A DNA stretch of 64,000 nucleotides, taken from positions 25,464,212 to 25,528,211 of the forward strand of contig NC_049985.1 of NCBI RefSeq assembly GCF_000003815.2, given 5' to 3'. The notes under the pieces are model-generated. The model did no database searches and had not been told where the DNA came from. It was given only the letters and a program-made list of their open reading frames with translations. The translations under genes were made by a program, and so were the position numbers. This document shows, piece after piece, positions 23,501 to 38,500 of this stretch. The stretch is from Branchiostoma floridae (Eukaryota > Chordata > Leptocardii > Amphioxiformes > Branchiostomatidae). Numbering within the stretch: position 1 is the first letter of the stretch; the number at the start of each line of letters is the position of its first letter.

Positions 23501-26500
23501 TCCCCCCATGGAGTGCAGAGTAAAGAAACACTGCAGACAGTCACACATCTCTGCTGTTCTCCTGATGGCTTCAGAGATCTGCTCTCTGTACATACTACCG
23601 TACATCATGTGGCCCACAGCCCTGCAATATCAACAACACAGACATACAATGTACAAATTTAGTACCAGTAGAATTACACATGAATGTTATGTCAACATGT
23701 CAACAGGGCTCGAAACTCATTTTTTGGATCAGGAGCACTGGTGCACCCAACCTAAAAAAATTGGGTGCACCAAAAAAATATTAAGGTGCACCACATTAAA
23801 ATAATTCAAAAGTAGAATGTCAGGAAAAACCTAATTTTGATGAATACAAATTTCAGACATTTTACGATCTTTCTAACACCTGGATGTTAGGAATATGGTG
23901 TACAAGTAGTAGTAGTCCACATCGATATCTTTACACAAAAATATTTGTGTGCACCAGTGCACCCACAAAAAAAAATTGGGTGCACAGCTCCAATTTCAGG
24001 TGCACCAATGTGCACATGAAGTATTTTGAGCCCTGGTCAATCATGTAATATCTATAAATTGTTCATAAAAGAGTTTCATCAGGGGTATAAATCACCATGA
24101 TATCAGTTTTGTTATCATCATGCCAGCCTTACTTTTCTTCTCCACAAACATTTCGACAACCTGTCTGCTGTCTTTGTCAATGCAAAGTACATTTTATAAA
24201 CTGATAGTGATAGAAAACCTGACTGTCTTGTTGTGAAGTACAAATAAGAAGCTCCATCTTAAGATTGGAATTCCGTTTTTCCCATTTTGAAATGTGCTAA
24301 TATTTTCAATATAAAAGCACTTGGTGCAAAGTCTTTACATATGATTGACAAGTATGATGTACAGTTGTGAAATATGATAATAACTTTCATGAATATTCAT
24401 TTTGAAAATTTTCTTCCTGCAGGAATTCCTGCAGGAATTCCTGCAGGAAGCGTTTTTCCTGCAGGAATTCCTGCAGGAAGCGTTTTTCCTGCAGGAATGC
24501 TGCAGGCATTCCTGCAGAAATTCCTGCAGGAGAAAGGTAAATTCCTGCAGGAAGAATGTTTCCTGCAGGAATTTCTGCAGGAATGGCCTTGACAATGACA
24601 GGAAGCATTCTTTATGCATTTAATTTTGTTTTGAAACTGTTAAACAATGCATTAGATTTCATTAGATGTTTCAGACTTGACTTTAACTATGTATATAAAA
24701 CAGATATATAATGGAGGCATTTTTTATTGTTTTGTTTTCCTAGTTTTATTGACTGTTGCTGGAGATGCCTGGCATTAGAAATAACTGACCTATGAATGAA
24801 CTTCACTTCAAGAAAATGCATTTCCTTCAGTGGCTACTCATATTTTTCAGAAGTACAGAAGCTTGGGCATGGTTACTTCTTTCATTTTTTTCTTTAATTC
24901 TTTAACATCACCACTTAGGGTTTATTAGTATCTAAGCCAATTTGATTGTACATGTAGGTGCAAGTCAGGAACATAAACACAAAATTCATAAATTTCATGA
25001 CAGGCCTAAGCTTCCCTTAAAAGTATAAATTCAATTATTGTAAATTGCACATGTACTGTAAGGGTATCCCTAATAGGATAATCATTGGAGTCCATAAGAA
25101 AAGTACTGTACAATGAAAGTACAGTACTTTTAGTTACATGTTGTGTAAAAACCTTTATCCTATTATCAGTGCCAACCTGATGAAATTATTTTCGGAACTT
25201 CCAGTAACTATTTACTGAATTCTAAACTGTAGTAAATCAAATGATACATTCAGTTGGTGGAAAAGTAGATGACATGAACCGCCTTGTTTGCCATGCTGAT
25301 AGCTGGTGTTTGGGTTATAGAAACCAACCACTGGCGGCTTTATCTCATGATGCATCCCTCAGGGTAAAACATTGATCCTTTATTAGCATATAGCCAGGTG
25401 GCATTCACCAGTCATATTTTATGTTGGTTATGACACTGTAACACAATATTAGAAGTGTCCCGAGCCGGGTGCGTGGACACCTAGAAATTCATTAAACACT
25501 GGTGCTAAATGAATCTTATTTATTAGGTTTTTGATACCTACTGGACAGCTGTGTTTAATGAAGTTCTAAGTGCCCAATAGAAAATAATAATCAACCGTCA
25601 CCAGATCAGATCAGATCACAGAACATTGATCAATGAGAACAACACCCTGTCCTCATCTGGAACTCTTTACATGCTCTAAAATCCTTGAGATTGGGACAAA
25701 GGCCTTTTTATCACAAGAGTGTGATATTATCACCTCCCCTCCCCTTTCTCACCTATCTTTAGAGAAGTCATTATATAATCTCCTTTGCACCTACATGAAG
25801 GTGTTTAAAGCCAGCAACAACAATGCGTGTATTGATTTATAATGACAGGTAATTAGAGACTGAAGTGAATGGTAGCTGCCTTTTATTCAGTGCCTCCACT
25901 GGTGTATGGAACAGGTCAGTATTTATATATAACACTGCATAGAATACTAAAGTTTACCCAAAGAGGTTTAACTACCTTGTAGATCACCAAGGAGTTTAGA
26001 ATTCTCTGATCTCACTGACCTAACCTAGGTTTTACAGCAACCTTGGAATAGATATAATTTTTTACTATTTGCCTTTCAATTGGTAATCTTTTACTCTTGT
26101 CTTGGCTACCTTAGGTCTCTTGTTTAAGCAAGGGGCTTTTATCTTGGTTTCAGACAAAAAGTTCCTGATGATGGGTTTGAAGGCTGATACTGATAGCCAG
26201 AATAAAGCTACCATTCCAGAATGGCTATCAGTATCACATCAAAATATATACCACAGGCCTTCTACTCTTCAAAATCAACCAGGAAAGTTTGCCAACACGG
26301 AGGGTATTGATATGTAAAATTTGGGGTCCTGGAGTATCTTGCAAATACAAGCAATTTTTGTACTATAGAGCCAGGCGTTGAAAAGCAGAAAGGCCCACAA
26401 AATAACAACAAACTTTTTGATAACCAAACTTATTGATAACCTGGGCTTTATCTGGTCCAAAGAACCATTATCTTTTTGACTATTAATAAACTTGAAGCCC

Positions 26501-29500
26501 GCTATGAAGCTGTTTACCAGTATGATTCATTATAAGCCAGAAGGCCGACATAACCGCATTCCTCTGGAACAAAGAATTTGCCAATACTGTAACTTGAATA
26601 AGATAGAGGATGAGTGTCACTTTATTGTTTAGTGTACTTTATACAACAACAAAAGAAACGTCCTCTTTGAAAATATACAAGATATGTTCCCTATTTCCAA
26701 TACTTGAATACCACGGAAAAAAATTCATATTTCTCATGCAATTAGATCAACCATACATTATTGATTCCATCTGTACTTATATTTATAACTGTTTTAAGAG
26801 GTGAGAAGAAGTTGAACTTGTAAATACTGAAATGTATTAGTATTTGTAGAGGTGATAAGATACCTTTTTTTTAATCAAAATTGTACATTATCACTAGCGC
26901 TACAATCTGTACTTAGCTTGTTTGAGCACAAATGTACAATCAAGGTCATTGATTCATTATATAGAAACAACAGGCAAAAGTTTGTTCCAGAGATTATTTG
27001 TAGTTTCCAAATCCTATTACATGGGCCTGTATATAAGGCACTCACTTTCCTCTTTTTGGTAATTATGCACATTGTTATGCAGGTTCAAAGGAGGTCAGTT
27101 ATTGTTAAGGCATGCTTCCCAATTAGCAAGTTGAATTAGCAAGTCCCACAGGGACTGTCCCAAAGCACTGGATGGAAAGATTCAGAACACCTCCCTGAGA
27201 TCAAGGAGGTTGCTTCTTGCTGAGATATTTCTATACTGAACTGCTTTTGAGCCAGATTAGAACTAGAAGAACTTCAAAATTGCAGAAACCTGAAAATTCA
27301 CTTCTGGGATAGATTACAGGATTCGAATGGTTAAACCAGATCGGCAAATTAAGGAGTAATAAAAGCTCCTTGATCTCACCAACTTGATCTGGCCCTCTTT
27401 CAACCTCCTTGATCTGGCTCAACACTTTTGTTTTGAACTGCCAACTAATGGAAATCTTAGAATTCAGAAAAATGGTAAATTAGGTAGTGCTCTGCATTGC
27501 ACTTTAGCCAACCTCTCACTTTACATAATATAATATAATATTATATACCATTGAAGCTTGGATCCAGGTTACATCCAGGTATGTGACGTCATACTTTGTG
27601 GCGTCACCCAGGAAAATAAAAGTTTTTAGATAATAATCTTATATTTAGGCCATGTTTCTGAATCAAAAATTTTTTTGAAACAGGATGTGTTTGAAGGCAC
27701 TTGAAAGGCCATGAAAGAATGTAGCTTCTTACGGTTGCATAAGATAGTATTGTCAGCCTGCAAGATCCGCTTGGAGATTCTGATCATGATAGACAAAGAA
27801 GCACAGTGCAAATGACACAGTAGGGTTCGGAGGACACCAACTGACTAGTCTAATTAGTCTGTTCTGTCAACTTTTAGCTTGAGTGGTAAATGTGTTGGGT
27901 TCATGAGCTGGCGGGCCCAGGTTAAAATCCTGGGAGCCAGGCACAAATTTTTCTCTTGTGTTTCAGAAGTGTAAGGTTGTGAAGGACGTTGCACTTCTGT
28001 GAGGGCCTGCATGCCTTTTTCCGTTAAGTGTTACGAGCCATTTTAATTTACCGTTAATCGTTACCGACCCACTCTAATTCACCGTTAAGCGTTATCGGTA
28101 TATTCTTCGTGAAGCGTATTGGTCGTTTTAATTCCACGTTAATCGTTACTTGTTATCCCGAATTCACCGTTAAGCATTACCAAGAAATTCTTCGTAACAA
28201 GTTATACCCACGAAGTCAAATGCCAGATAGAGCCCCTGAAAATGCAGGAAATGGTGTTTCAAAGGGTCCAGATTTCAAAATTTCTCCGAGCCTCCCGGCC
28301 GCTTCGGGTAAAAATATGTTGCGGAAGCGTCGCCCCTCCCCCTCCCAAAAAACCTTTTCACTCAAACAGATTTCAGTGTCCAACTTAGCATAGTTTCCGG
28401 CAAAATTTTCTCATCGAATGCAGAAAATGAGGTTTCTCCAGACCTCCCTTGCAACGGCTTGCGGCTTTGGTGCTCACGACGACCTGGCGAAAACATGTTT
28501 CAGGGGCGTTGGCCCAAAAAATTTTCTCTTTAATAAAATGTCATTTGATTTACCTTCGTTGGCTAGCAAAATTTGTCCTTCAAAATGCAGTAAATGGCGT
28601 TTCAGACGGTCCAGACTTTTAAATTTCCCCGGACTTGTCTGGCAATTTCTCGTGCCGTCCGAGCTTGAAATGGTAAAAATATGTCGGAGGCCGGAGGTCA
28701 ATTGCTACAACCATGTGTAATTTTGATGAAAATTTCATTATTCTGTCAGCAAAATTTGCCGGAAAATGCAGGAAATAGCATTTCAGAGGGCCATGATTTT
28801 AAAAAATTTCCCAGGGAGCATACCCCCTACCCCCATACGATGCGTTGCGCCTTCAGCAATAGTCCCCCCCAGCCTACAAGAAACTGCTGTTGCCGCCTCT
28901 GGTGGGAGCACTGACCCAGGGAAGCAAACGTCATAGACACAGCAGACATTGTCCCTGTTTAATGACCCCTCCTAGGGCAGCAGCAATACTATAGGGCCGG
29001 CCGCTAGGAGCGCGATTTTAGTCAGGCTAGTAGCCTCCTTCACCGGCCTCTCTGGGAAGCTTGGCGTTTTTTTTTCGGTGGGGGGGGGGGGGGTCGATTT
29101 TTAATCGGGAATATTGCGGGAAAGGAATATATGCCGGGAAAGGAATTTACACCGGAAAGCTTGTACGGGCTAAATGAGTTCGGCTCCTTCACCGGCCTCT
29201 CTGGGAAGCTTGGCGATTTTTTTTTTGGGGGGGGGGGGGGGGCGAAAAAAAAGCGAACNNNNNNNNNNNNNNNNNNNNNNNNNNNNNNNNNNNNNNNNNN
29301 NNNNNNNNNNNNNNNNNNNNNNNNNNNNNNNNNNNNNNNNNNNNNNNNNNNNNNNNNNNNNNNNNNNNNNNNNNNNNNNNNNNNNNNNNNNNNNNNNNNN
29401 NNNNNNNNNNNNNNNNNNNNNNNNNNNNNNNNNNNNNTTCAAACCAGCAGCCGGATCACAAATCCAGTACGCTACCGCTGGCGCACAAAAAGCTCAGAGC

Positions 29501-32500
29501 TCCTTAGCAAGGACGGTAGGAACTACTTGAACCCACTGTTACACTAGTGGGGCAAAAGCAAACTTTTTTTGGGTCTTCATCCTGCACCAGGTTTTTTGGG
29601 AAGCAGTCATAGTCACTGTGCAACAGTGGTATCAAACGACCAAATGACCAACTTTGAAAGTAGCCCCCCCAACTAGAAGCAGTCCAGCTTTTATTTTCGA
29701 GCACTCGGGTCTGATTTTACCATGGTCATTACTGACAGAAGGGGGTCTGATAGCGAGCAGTTGTTTAATGTAACGCAGCTTGAAGGGCAAATTGAGCAAG
29801 GCACAGCTGGATTGGAAATTAGGCACAGAGGTGCTGACTTCATTCCATGATGCCTATATTAAACCTCCTTGGTTTGAGCAGTCTATTTATTACCTTTAGT
29901 TATTATAAGTGGAGTCCACAATTACCATCAAATTTTCACAAAACTTCAAGAAAAATTATTCATAGTTTACCTTTAAATTGACAAAGACAACCTTGATTTA
30001 CCCTTTAGGTTTAACCATTTCATATTTAAATAGATTAGTGTAAAAGTGAACTTAGGTTTCTGAAATTCTGTAATTCTTCAGTCTGTAATTTCTTGTAATA
30101 GTGTACCCCCAAGTTCCAGGATTCTTTCTGAAGGCCTTAGGTCCTCAGCACTACAGGTAGCCAGGATGTTTGGACCTGGGGAATAATTAGTCCTTTGATA
30201 ATTGATAATTGATAATTGGACACCAGCATCCTTTGCATATCTATAGAACAATAGCTGACCTTACTTTGAACCCGCATTACAATAGCGCATACTTACTTGA
30301 ATTTTCAACAAGAGGAAGCAAGCCCCTGGCTTTCTTAGGCCCAATTTTAAACTTTATGAAATATTCTCTGGAACAAAAATTCAAGTGTTAATCTTATGAT
30401 GGTCAAAATATGACCAACCAGATCAAACAAATCTCAAGTTCCTGACCAAGGAGCTTTCATTCTTTGCCACGTTCAACTTGGTACTGCGTTTACAAGATAT
30501 CATTGCATGCATGGAAGGAGCATTCGAATAGAGCAGTTTTCATTTGATGAAAACACCCATGTGTGAACAGCCGTAATGGCTCTGTCGGCACAACTGTTGA
30601 ACATGTCAAGGGCAACTTGGACCCCATTCAAATGAAAAAATACAAGTGAGTTAAATGAGGAATCCGATTAAAGCTTTCTGTTGGATTAAAAAATGCGTTC
30701 ACATTTAATCGGATTAAACTCAAACTTGCGACCACGACCACCCCGAGTCGGGCACACGTCGTGCTTCCAAAATGTTGCCAGACTACCTCATAATTTTGAA
30801 GGATTTAGTGACATTGATATTATATATGATAACTGTTGAGAAATTGGCTGGCTTTTGATGCGTCGACAGTCAACAAGAACATGGCGCTTGTGAGGTCATA
30901 CAGGTTGAACTGGGGGTAGAAATGTTGCGCGGGGTGTGATTATACTCTACATTTAACTGTAGTACAAAATGTAAATGTATATGTTGAAAAAGTTGCATGA
31001 ATAGGAGAAACTACTACTAAAACGTTTGTTGCATACTTTTTTGCCGGTGTGTAGCACTCCTATCTTAGTGTCATTGATTTAGATATGAATTATAAGGCCA
31101 TTCCTGCAGAAATTCCTGCAGGAAACATTCTTCCTGCAGGAATTTACCTTTCTCCTGCAAGAATTTCTGCAGGAATGCCTGCAGCATTCCTGCAGGAAAA
31201 ACGCTTCCTGCAGGAATTCCTGCAGGAAAAACGCTTCCTGCAGGAATTCCTGCAGGAATTCCTGCAGGAAGAAAATTTTCAAAATGAATATTCATGAAAG
31301 TTATTATCATATTTCACAACTGTGCATCATACTTGTCAATCATATGTAAAGACTTTGCACCAAGTGCTTTTATATTGAAAATATTAGCACATTTCAAAAT
31401 GGGAAAAACGGAATTCCAATCTTAAGATGGAGCTTCTTAAATGTAACTTATAATTCCATGGACAATTTGTTCTCAAACTACTGTAGTTGCATTCTTCTTT
31501 CTGCTGTGTGACAAACAAATAGTTTTCGTACAATTGTTGTGTGATAGAATTATATTTAATATATATAAAACAGGAGAGAACTAACCAGTTATTCCCACAT
31601 CCGGAGACGTCAGTAATGAGCTGCCTGTGGTCGAACACATCCCCCAGGGGTCCCTTCAGGATCTCACTCACCACACCCTCCTCCATGTCTACCAGAACTG
31701 CCTGCAATGTCACAATTATCATGATGTAAGAAATGACGGGGGAAATGCTATAAAGGTAGAAATATTCGCAGTGGTTTTATGTTCATGGTTTTTGCAGTGA
31801 CCACTTCACCACAAAATTTTTTTCTGTCTTCTCCCCACCCAGGGTTGTAGCCAGCCTGAAATCATGTTCCAATATCCTCTCGATTTTGAATCCTATTAAG
31901 CCCCAAGATGCGAGACATCGCGCCTTCGCTCCCCTGAACATTTTAGAAATGTAGACCCTCTGAAATGCTATTTCCTGCATTTTTAGGTGTAAATTTTGCT
32001 GGTAGACCAAGCTGTTCAACGGCATCTGTTTGGTGAAAAATAACACAAGGGAGACAGTTTTTTTTATAACTTTACATAACGATTTTTGTCCGTAAGAGAG
32101 GATGGAATAGGCAATTTTTTTTCCGTATCCAGCTGCAAAATTCCGACAAAAGACGGAAGGACGGGTGCTGCTTACAACCCTGTCCCCACCTACCCCCTTG
32201 TCTGAGAGCTTTATTACTACTCTTTATTACTACATTATGCAGTATCATGATATGTTGCAGGCACCTTTCGACGTGAAGATTCATGAATACTACCGAATTG
32301 GATGCACAAGTTGAAAACAGACACGATCTTTGAAAATCGAAAACATATTCGCCAAGACTTAGTGCTACGAACCCAGAGGGTAGATACAATTACATCAGTG
32401 ACAGTTGATCATGTCAACAATAACGAAAGCATTCTTTCCATCTGTAGCACCTTTGCTAGAACACAAATGTACAATGTCTGGTAAGTCTCCGGAATTTCTA

Positions 32501-35500
32501 TTACTGAACAGTATCTGACTCTAAGACTATTCATAACTCGAAACCACTGCGAACACTCCATTTTCTCCCTACCGCGAAATAAAATCCCCGCAAACTTTAA
32601 CACATTTTACAGTATCACTGATGAATAAGAAAACCACGGGTAGTCAATTTCCATTCATCGGTGTTCCACATAACTTGTATACCATATTTAGGCATAACAC
32701 ACTAGTTCTGCCTTCAGCTTTTTTTAGTCAGCCGCTGACAAAAGGGTATACAATGTAAATTTTCAACCTGTCATCTATCTGTATTTCACACTCAAACGCC
32801 CCTGATAACAATTAGGGGCTTAGAACAGCCAATGCAAAAGGTGTAGTGAATATTGCACATCTTTAACAGTGTATGTCTGTCACTCACTCACTGACAATAT
32901 GATGTTGAAAATACCAGTGCCTGATGCATTTCAGATTTACAATGCTTTGTTGGATCACTTTGGATGTTTGCAATTGGATTCTCCTTCAGTTTCTCCTGTT
33001 GATTTTTGTACAGATGAGCAGGCAAATGCCGAAACGGGACATGCCGGTGGGTTTGGCAACCTGTTTGCCTGACCTGCACATGACTTTTTATGGTGAAGGA
33101 GGGGTGTGCAATTCCTTCTCCACCCTCTTGTCTACTGGAGCACTAAGTCTCACAGGGACAGAACTGCATGCCACGTGTGAGACGGCCCCAGCAGATGCAG
33201 CTTTGTTAATCGGAGTTTTCGTCTCTTAGGAGGACTTCCGTCCAAGGATGTACGGGGTTCCTTCTACCCCTGACTCATGTATAAGTGGGTGTGTCATGCC
33301 CGAACATGGCCCCAAGACCTGCCAAGTACTCCCACAAAGGCCTGACACTGCCATCACTTCGGATGGATTGTATAAAATACCCTATCTACCAACTGAACCT
33401 TTTTCAGGAACATAAATGGAAACACAATATTTTGTTGTTTGGCCTTACCCTGGCTTTCAGGTTGCAGATTTTGTCCCTGCCCCGCCCCACCGGGATGTCC
33501 AGTGGTTCAGAGTACCTGGCATCCACATTCCTGAAGAAGCTGCTCAGAGGTTCATCAAATGTGCCACTCTGAAAGGATAGAAGAAAAGCAATAAGTACCA
33601 TCAACTCTAATAATTCCAGTATATGCCATCCCAGGGCCCGAAATACTTTTTTTCTGCATACCTGCACTAGACAAATTTTACCTGCACCACTCTGAATTTA
33701 TGAAGTATGGATCATACTAAAATTGTTCAGGAACCATTGCTATTTTTTCTTTTATACTCCATAGGTCACGTGGCAACAGTCAATGCAGCTAATAACAATC
33801 CAAATACACCTACATTATATAATTACATTTATGTATAAAACCCAGTACATGGACCAGTGCAGGTTAGGTGCAGGTAGACACCAGAAATACCTACACAGCT
33901 CCAACTTTACCTGCACTAACCTGCATAATTATGCAGGTGGTATTTCGAGCCCTGCATCATACCATGACATGAGAAATATCATGAATGTTATTTACAGAGA
34001 TCTACCAATGCAGCATCTAATTCAGTAATTTGGAGTAATTCAGATATTTAGGTGTTCAAGACAATCTTCAGAAGGCCTCTATAACTAGTATAAGGCCTTG
34101 AAAAAAACATTCAATAAATGTGTTTCTTGTTCGGCAGCTTTTTCTTGGGTAGGTTGGGAAACAGGAAACACAACTTTTTTTTCTTAGGCCTAACAATATT
34201 TTCAATCACATTATCATGGCACCCGGTGGAATTATGAGTTTTAAGTAGAAAGGCAACATTTTTAATTAGACAGGCAACATTTGTGAGAAAATTAGAAGGA
34301 AACGTTTACCTTCACATGGTCTAGTCTATTCTACATGTAAGTACTGCTCTATTCACTCTTGTTCTCAGTACTCAAATACAATGTTTATGACTGTGGATGG
34401 TGACCAGTCCCCATCCTGCCACCTCCTACATTGTGTAATGGAGCACCACAGGGTGTCTGTTACACCTCCAGTTATCATGGTGACCACCATTTGGTTGAGA
34501 TGGTCATTAACCATATTTGTTTAGGAAATAACTAAGAAGAAACAGAGCAAAAACAATATTTTTACTATATTATCTGTGAAGGGAAACATCATGATATTAA
34601 TAATGACATTAACATGCCGGTTACGATGACATTACTTCTTCATACTGTCTAGTGATGTCCTGATTTCATCCTTCCAAATCTAGGGGTATTGATGAGACAA
34701 AGTAACTGAAAATAAAAAACACACAGCTCACCTTATTTGTGCTGGCATGTTCTCTGAGAGCCAGGTCCCAGAAGCGACAACCAATCTGGAAAAGAAACAA
34801 CAGACTTACTTTTCCGATATCAAACAATTGTAACATTACAGCAATTTCCGTCAGTTACAAACACGTTTTCGTCTCAGGTGCTTTTTTCATCAGTTTGGAT
34901 CAATGTTACTTTCCAAGCAGAGGTTAGGCTCCGGCTGTTTTTTTAACGTTTTTTTTTAGTCGTTTTTATCGGGCTTTCTATTTTGTCATTTTTCTTGAAG
35001 TACGCCAGCCAGTTAGGTTTTGACACAGCAAGATAAAATACAAAATAGAAAGCCCGATAAAAACGACTAAAAAAACGTTAAGAAAATAGCCGGAGCCCAA
35101 CCTCTCCTTGCAGAGTAGATCAATGTAAGGTTTAATGAGTGTTAAAAGTCAATGAGTATAAAAGGAAGATTACATTTCAACACAAGAGATAATGAATTCC
35201 TGTGAAGTTGGCTAATAAGACATATTTACATATCTAATGAGCGAGTGCTACACTGTCAGTCATTTTTATTTAGGATTTCATATTTGACAATTATTACTTT
35301 ATGCCAGTTTTGCAGAATTGAGCATTTTTAGTCATACATGTATATCATATGGTACATTCTATAGTTATATTCCTTATTAGCTATGAGGTCATTGAACTCT
35401 AGATTTTGTTTTTCTTTTATAAAAACTTGCTGGCAGTTACCATGGCTAAGCTTGGGGCCACTAAGTCTTGTTTTTCTATTATGAAAACTGACATCAATTA

Positions 35501-38500
35501 CCATTTATCTAATATGTTTGCAGGAAGGGACAATGAGTTCTTGATTGGCTGACTGAGTACGTACTCCGGTTTTCCCGCATGTTGCTATGGCAAAAACCGC
35601 AGCCAAGCTACGGGGTTGTTGAGCAATGTGTTTCTTTTATGAAAACTACATGTCAGATCATTAGGTGGTTTGAGTAAAGGGACAAAGAGTTTAACTTAGT
35701 GATTGGTCTATATAAGATCTCAGTACTTCAGCATGATCACTCACTATGCCCACGGAGCGCGCCTGCTGCGGACGTTTCTGCAAATTTCTCGCTGTTTTCG
35801 ATATTGCAACAGGTGAGTAACTTGTAAGCTGTGGTTCTTTTCTGCTTTCTGCATGTCAGCAATTATGTTTAGTCTTTAGGATTTTTATGACTGTGAAGAA
35901 ACACTTGAATGGCTACAGCTTGTTCAATCTTACATGTAACCACGGTGTGATTGATTTTTTTTTTTTGCAGAGTAGACAACATGTAAATTAAAATGTAGAT
36001 TGAAATAAATACACACAGTCACACAGACACACATATTGACTGACATTCACTCACACATACACTCATTCACACACATACTCACACACACGCACACATGCAC
36101 AAACACATATACATACACACACACACACACACACACGGATGGATAGATTGATGACACTTTAAGGATGGAGTAGGGAGGGAGGGACTTAGGATGGATGCTG
36201 GATGATGAACACATGATTGACACCGCAACATACATGTCATTGATGCTAAACACCACACCCTTCGGACACACAAGCATTCTGTTAATGGTGTTTCAGTTGA
36301 CAAATCGTTTTAGCGACATCTTATTTGCATATACACACACACACGATTGTAGAGATGATTGACACAAGATTCTTTTACCTTTTTATTTCACACGCAAGGT
36401 TTTCTTCAAAGACAGTAAAATCATTAAAATCATTTCCATGCTCCACTACAGTAACTGTAACAGTAACCCTACATGGTGTCAAACGGGGCTGTTTTGTAAG
36501 CGTCGAAGTCGACCTACGACATCCGATCTTAGCCATGACAACTGCTGGAGAGTACATTCTCGTTGTCTCCAACGGAAGTAAGTTTCTGTTTCTGCCTTCA
36601 GTACACTGCATCTTGCTTCCACTGTCTTTAAGTTTCTTTCTTTCTGTGTGGAACACCACAGTGAAAAGCACAAGACAAAGAATGCAAATTACTTTCAAAG
36701 GTGCCCCAAATGATGTGCTGGCCTGTGAAGAACAGTTGGTTCTTTACTTTGAACTCTATTTGGTACATATACCGATTAGTTAAGGACATTACCATGATTT
36801 GTTTGTAAAGACGACTTACTTGATGACATGACATCTATTAAATATCTAGGTATAGTGAAGTTGGCAGCGAAATGTGCAAATTAGCGATTTTATGTTCGAA
36901 CTGTTACATTTTCTTCTGCTTCGTGTCTTCTCATGACCATTTTTTTAAGAGCGGGTTGGAATCCTACCCGTGGTGATAATCTAATTTCTTCCATTAGTCA
37001 TTAACCAATACGATAATCGTTGTTTTGCTTCATATCAAGTTGTAATGAGCGTGGCAACAGCATATTTTCACATTTCAATGAGAATGAGCCTGTTATTGTT
37101 AGGCGTAGGAAAAAATGTTGTGTTTCCTGTTTCCCGACCTACCCTAGAAAAACCTGCCGATGCTACACATTCTTATTGAGTTGGTAGTGAAGTCATATAC
37201 AAGTACATGGAAGTTTTCAGTTAGAATTTTTATTCAGCCTGCTTCCTATTCAAGTAAAAAAACATGCTTGTCCTATCTAATGAAGGATAAATGTATCCAC
37301 AGATTTGTAACCATTGGGCATTCTGCACAAAATTGAAGTTTGACATTGAAAATATAAGAGTCCTCATGCATTTCAGTTTTACTTTGTTAAACTGTATAAT
37401 AATTGACATTGACCAAAGTCGAAAAAAAAAGATTTAAAAAATTCAAAGAAGATAATCCCTACCTACCGACCCTAACTACTTTCAGGACCGAAACAGGAAA
37501 CACAAGGTTTTTTTCCTAGACCTAAGCACTTTTTTTCACACTGACATTTAAAACTATCAATTTTGCCCTACAGTCACCATTGTACTGACTGTCGTTGGTG
37601 GCCTCCTCACCATACTGACCATCTGGACACGTCCGGCCCTGCGAAGACTGGTCAACGTTCCCCTGGTCAGCCTCGGCTTTGCAGATATCCTTTTCGCCAC
37701 TTTCTTCTCCCCCTTATGGATCCACCAAATCCTTAACCCCCATTGGGAGCCCCCTCCAGCACTGTGCTGGCTTATGGGCTATGCCTCCCCTGTGCTGTGG
37801 GGGGCATCGCTGGCCCACATGTTGTGTATCGCCCTTCAGCGTTACTTCAAGATCTGTACCCACAGTACACGTCTGAATTCCCCGCCTACCCTCGTTGTCA
37901 TGCTCTTGCTCGCATGGTTGGTCCCCACGGTTTCATTCTTGCCTCTCTACATCATGGAGGAAGTCAAAGTTGACCCGAAGTTGAAACGGTGTGCGTTGGG
38001 AAATTCTGACAACCTCTGGGCAAAGATTCCCCCAGTCATTTTGAACCTAATCCTCCCTTACGTTGCAGCCCTCGCTTTTTACATCCTGATCCAAAACCAT
38101 GTGAGGAAGAGTAAGAAACGAGTCCAGGCTAGTGCACAAGGCCCTTCTGCCGGTTTGGCAGTGCAGTATGCACTACGGGAAATTGATGGCGCCAGTCCTT
38201 CTGAAAACACGGAAATCGTCAAGGTGACAAAGCCTTTAAGAAATCTGGAGGGTGTACAGTGGATGGGGGATGAAAATTCGTTATCAAGCCATTACGGACC
38301 AAAAGGCAATGATTGCATAGAGCCGGGTGAATCCAAAGGCAGCAACCTGGTCGCAACAGTGTCAGGGACAAGTAACCAAGACCAGGGCAAAAAATCCCCA
38401 TCAAGCGATGAGGTACAAAAAGATAATGACCACAATGAGCCATATAGAGCCAAAGACATCACCCTAAATGCTGATACAGTGTCAGATCGGGCAGACAGAA

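Noticed and set aside
24335-24623. Open frames with LQEF/AGIPAG repeats, also at 31071-31310
   Set aside because: All frames of a CCTGCAGGAATT palindrome array stay open; no homology and no start context.
25633-25842. 69-residue plus-strand frame
   Set aside because: No homology, no splice context, AT-rich surroundings with repeats.
29131-29547. Frames spanning N runs
   Set aside because: They are open only because the gap is untranslatable sequence; same for 63409-63795 beyond the true exon end at 63630.
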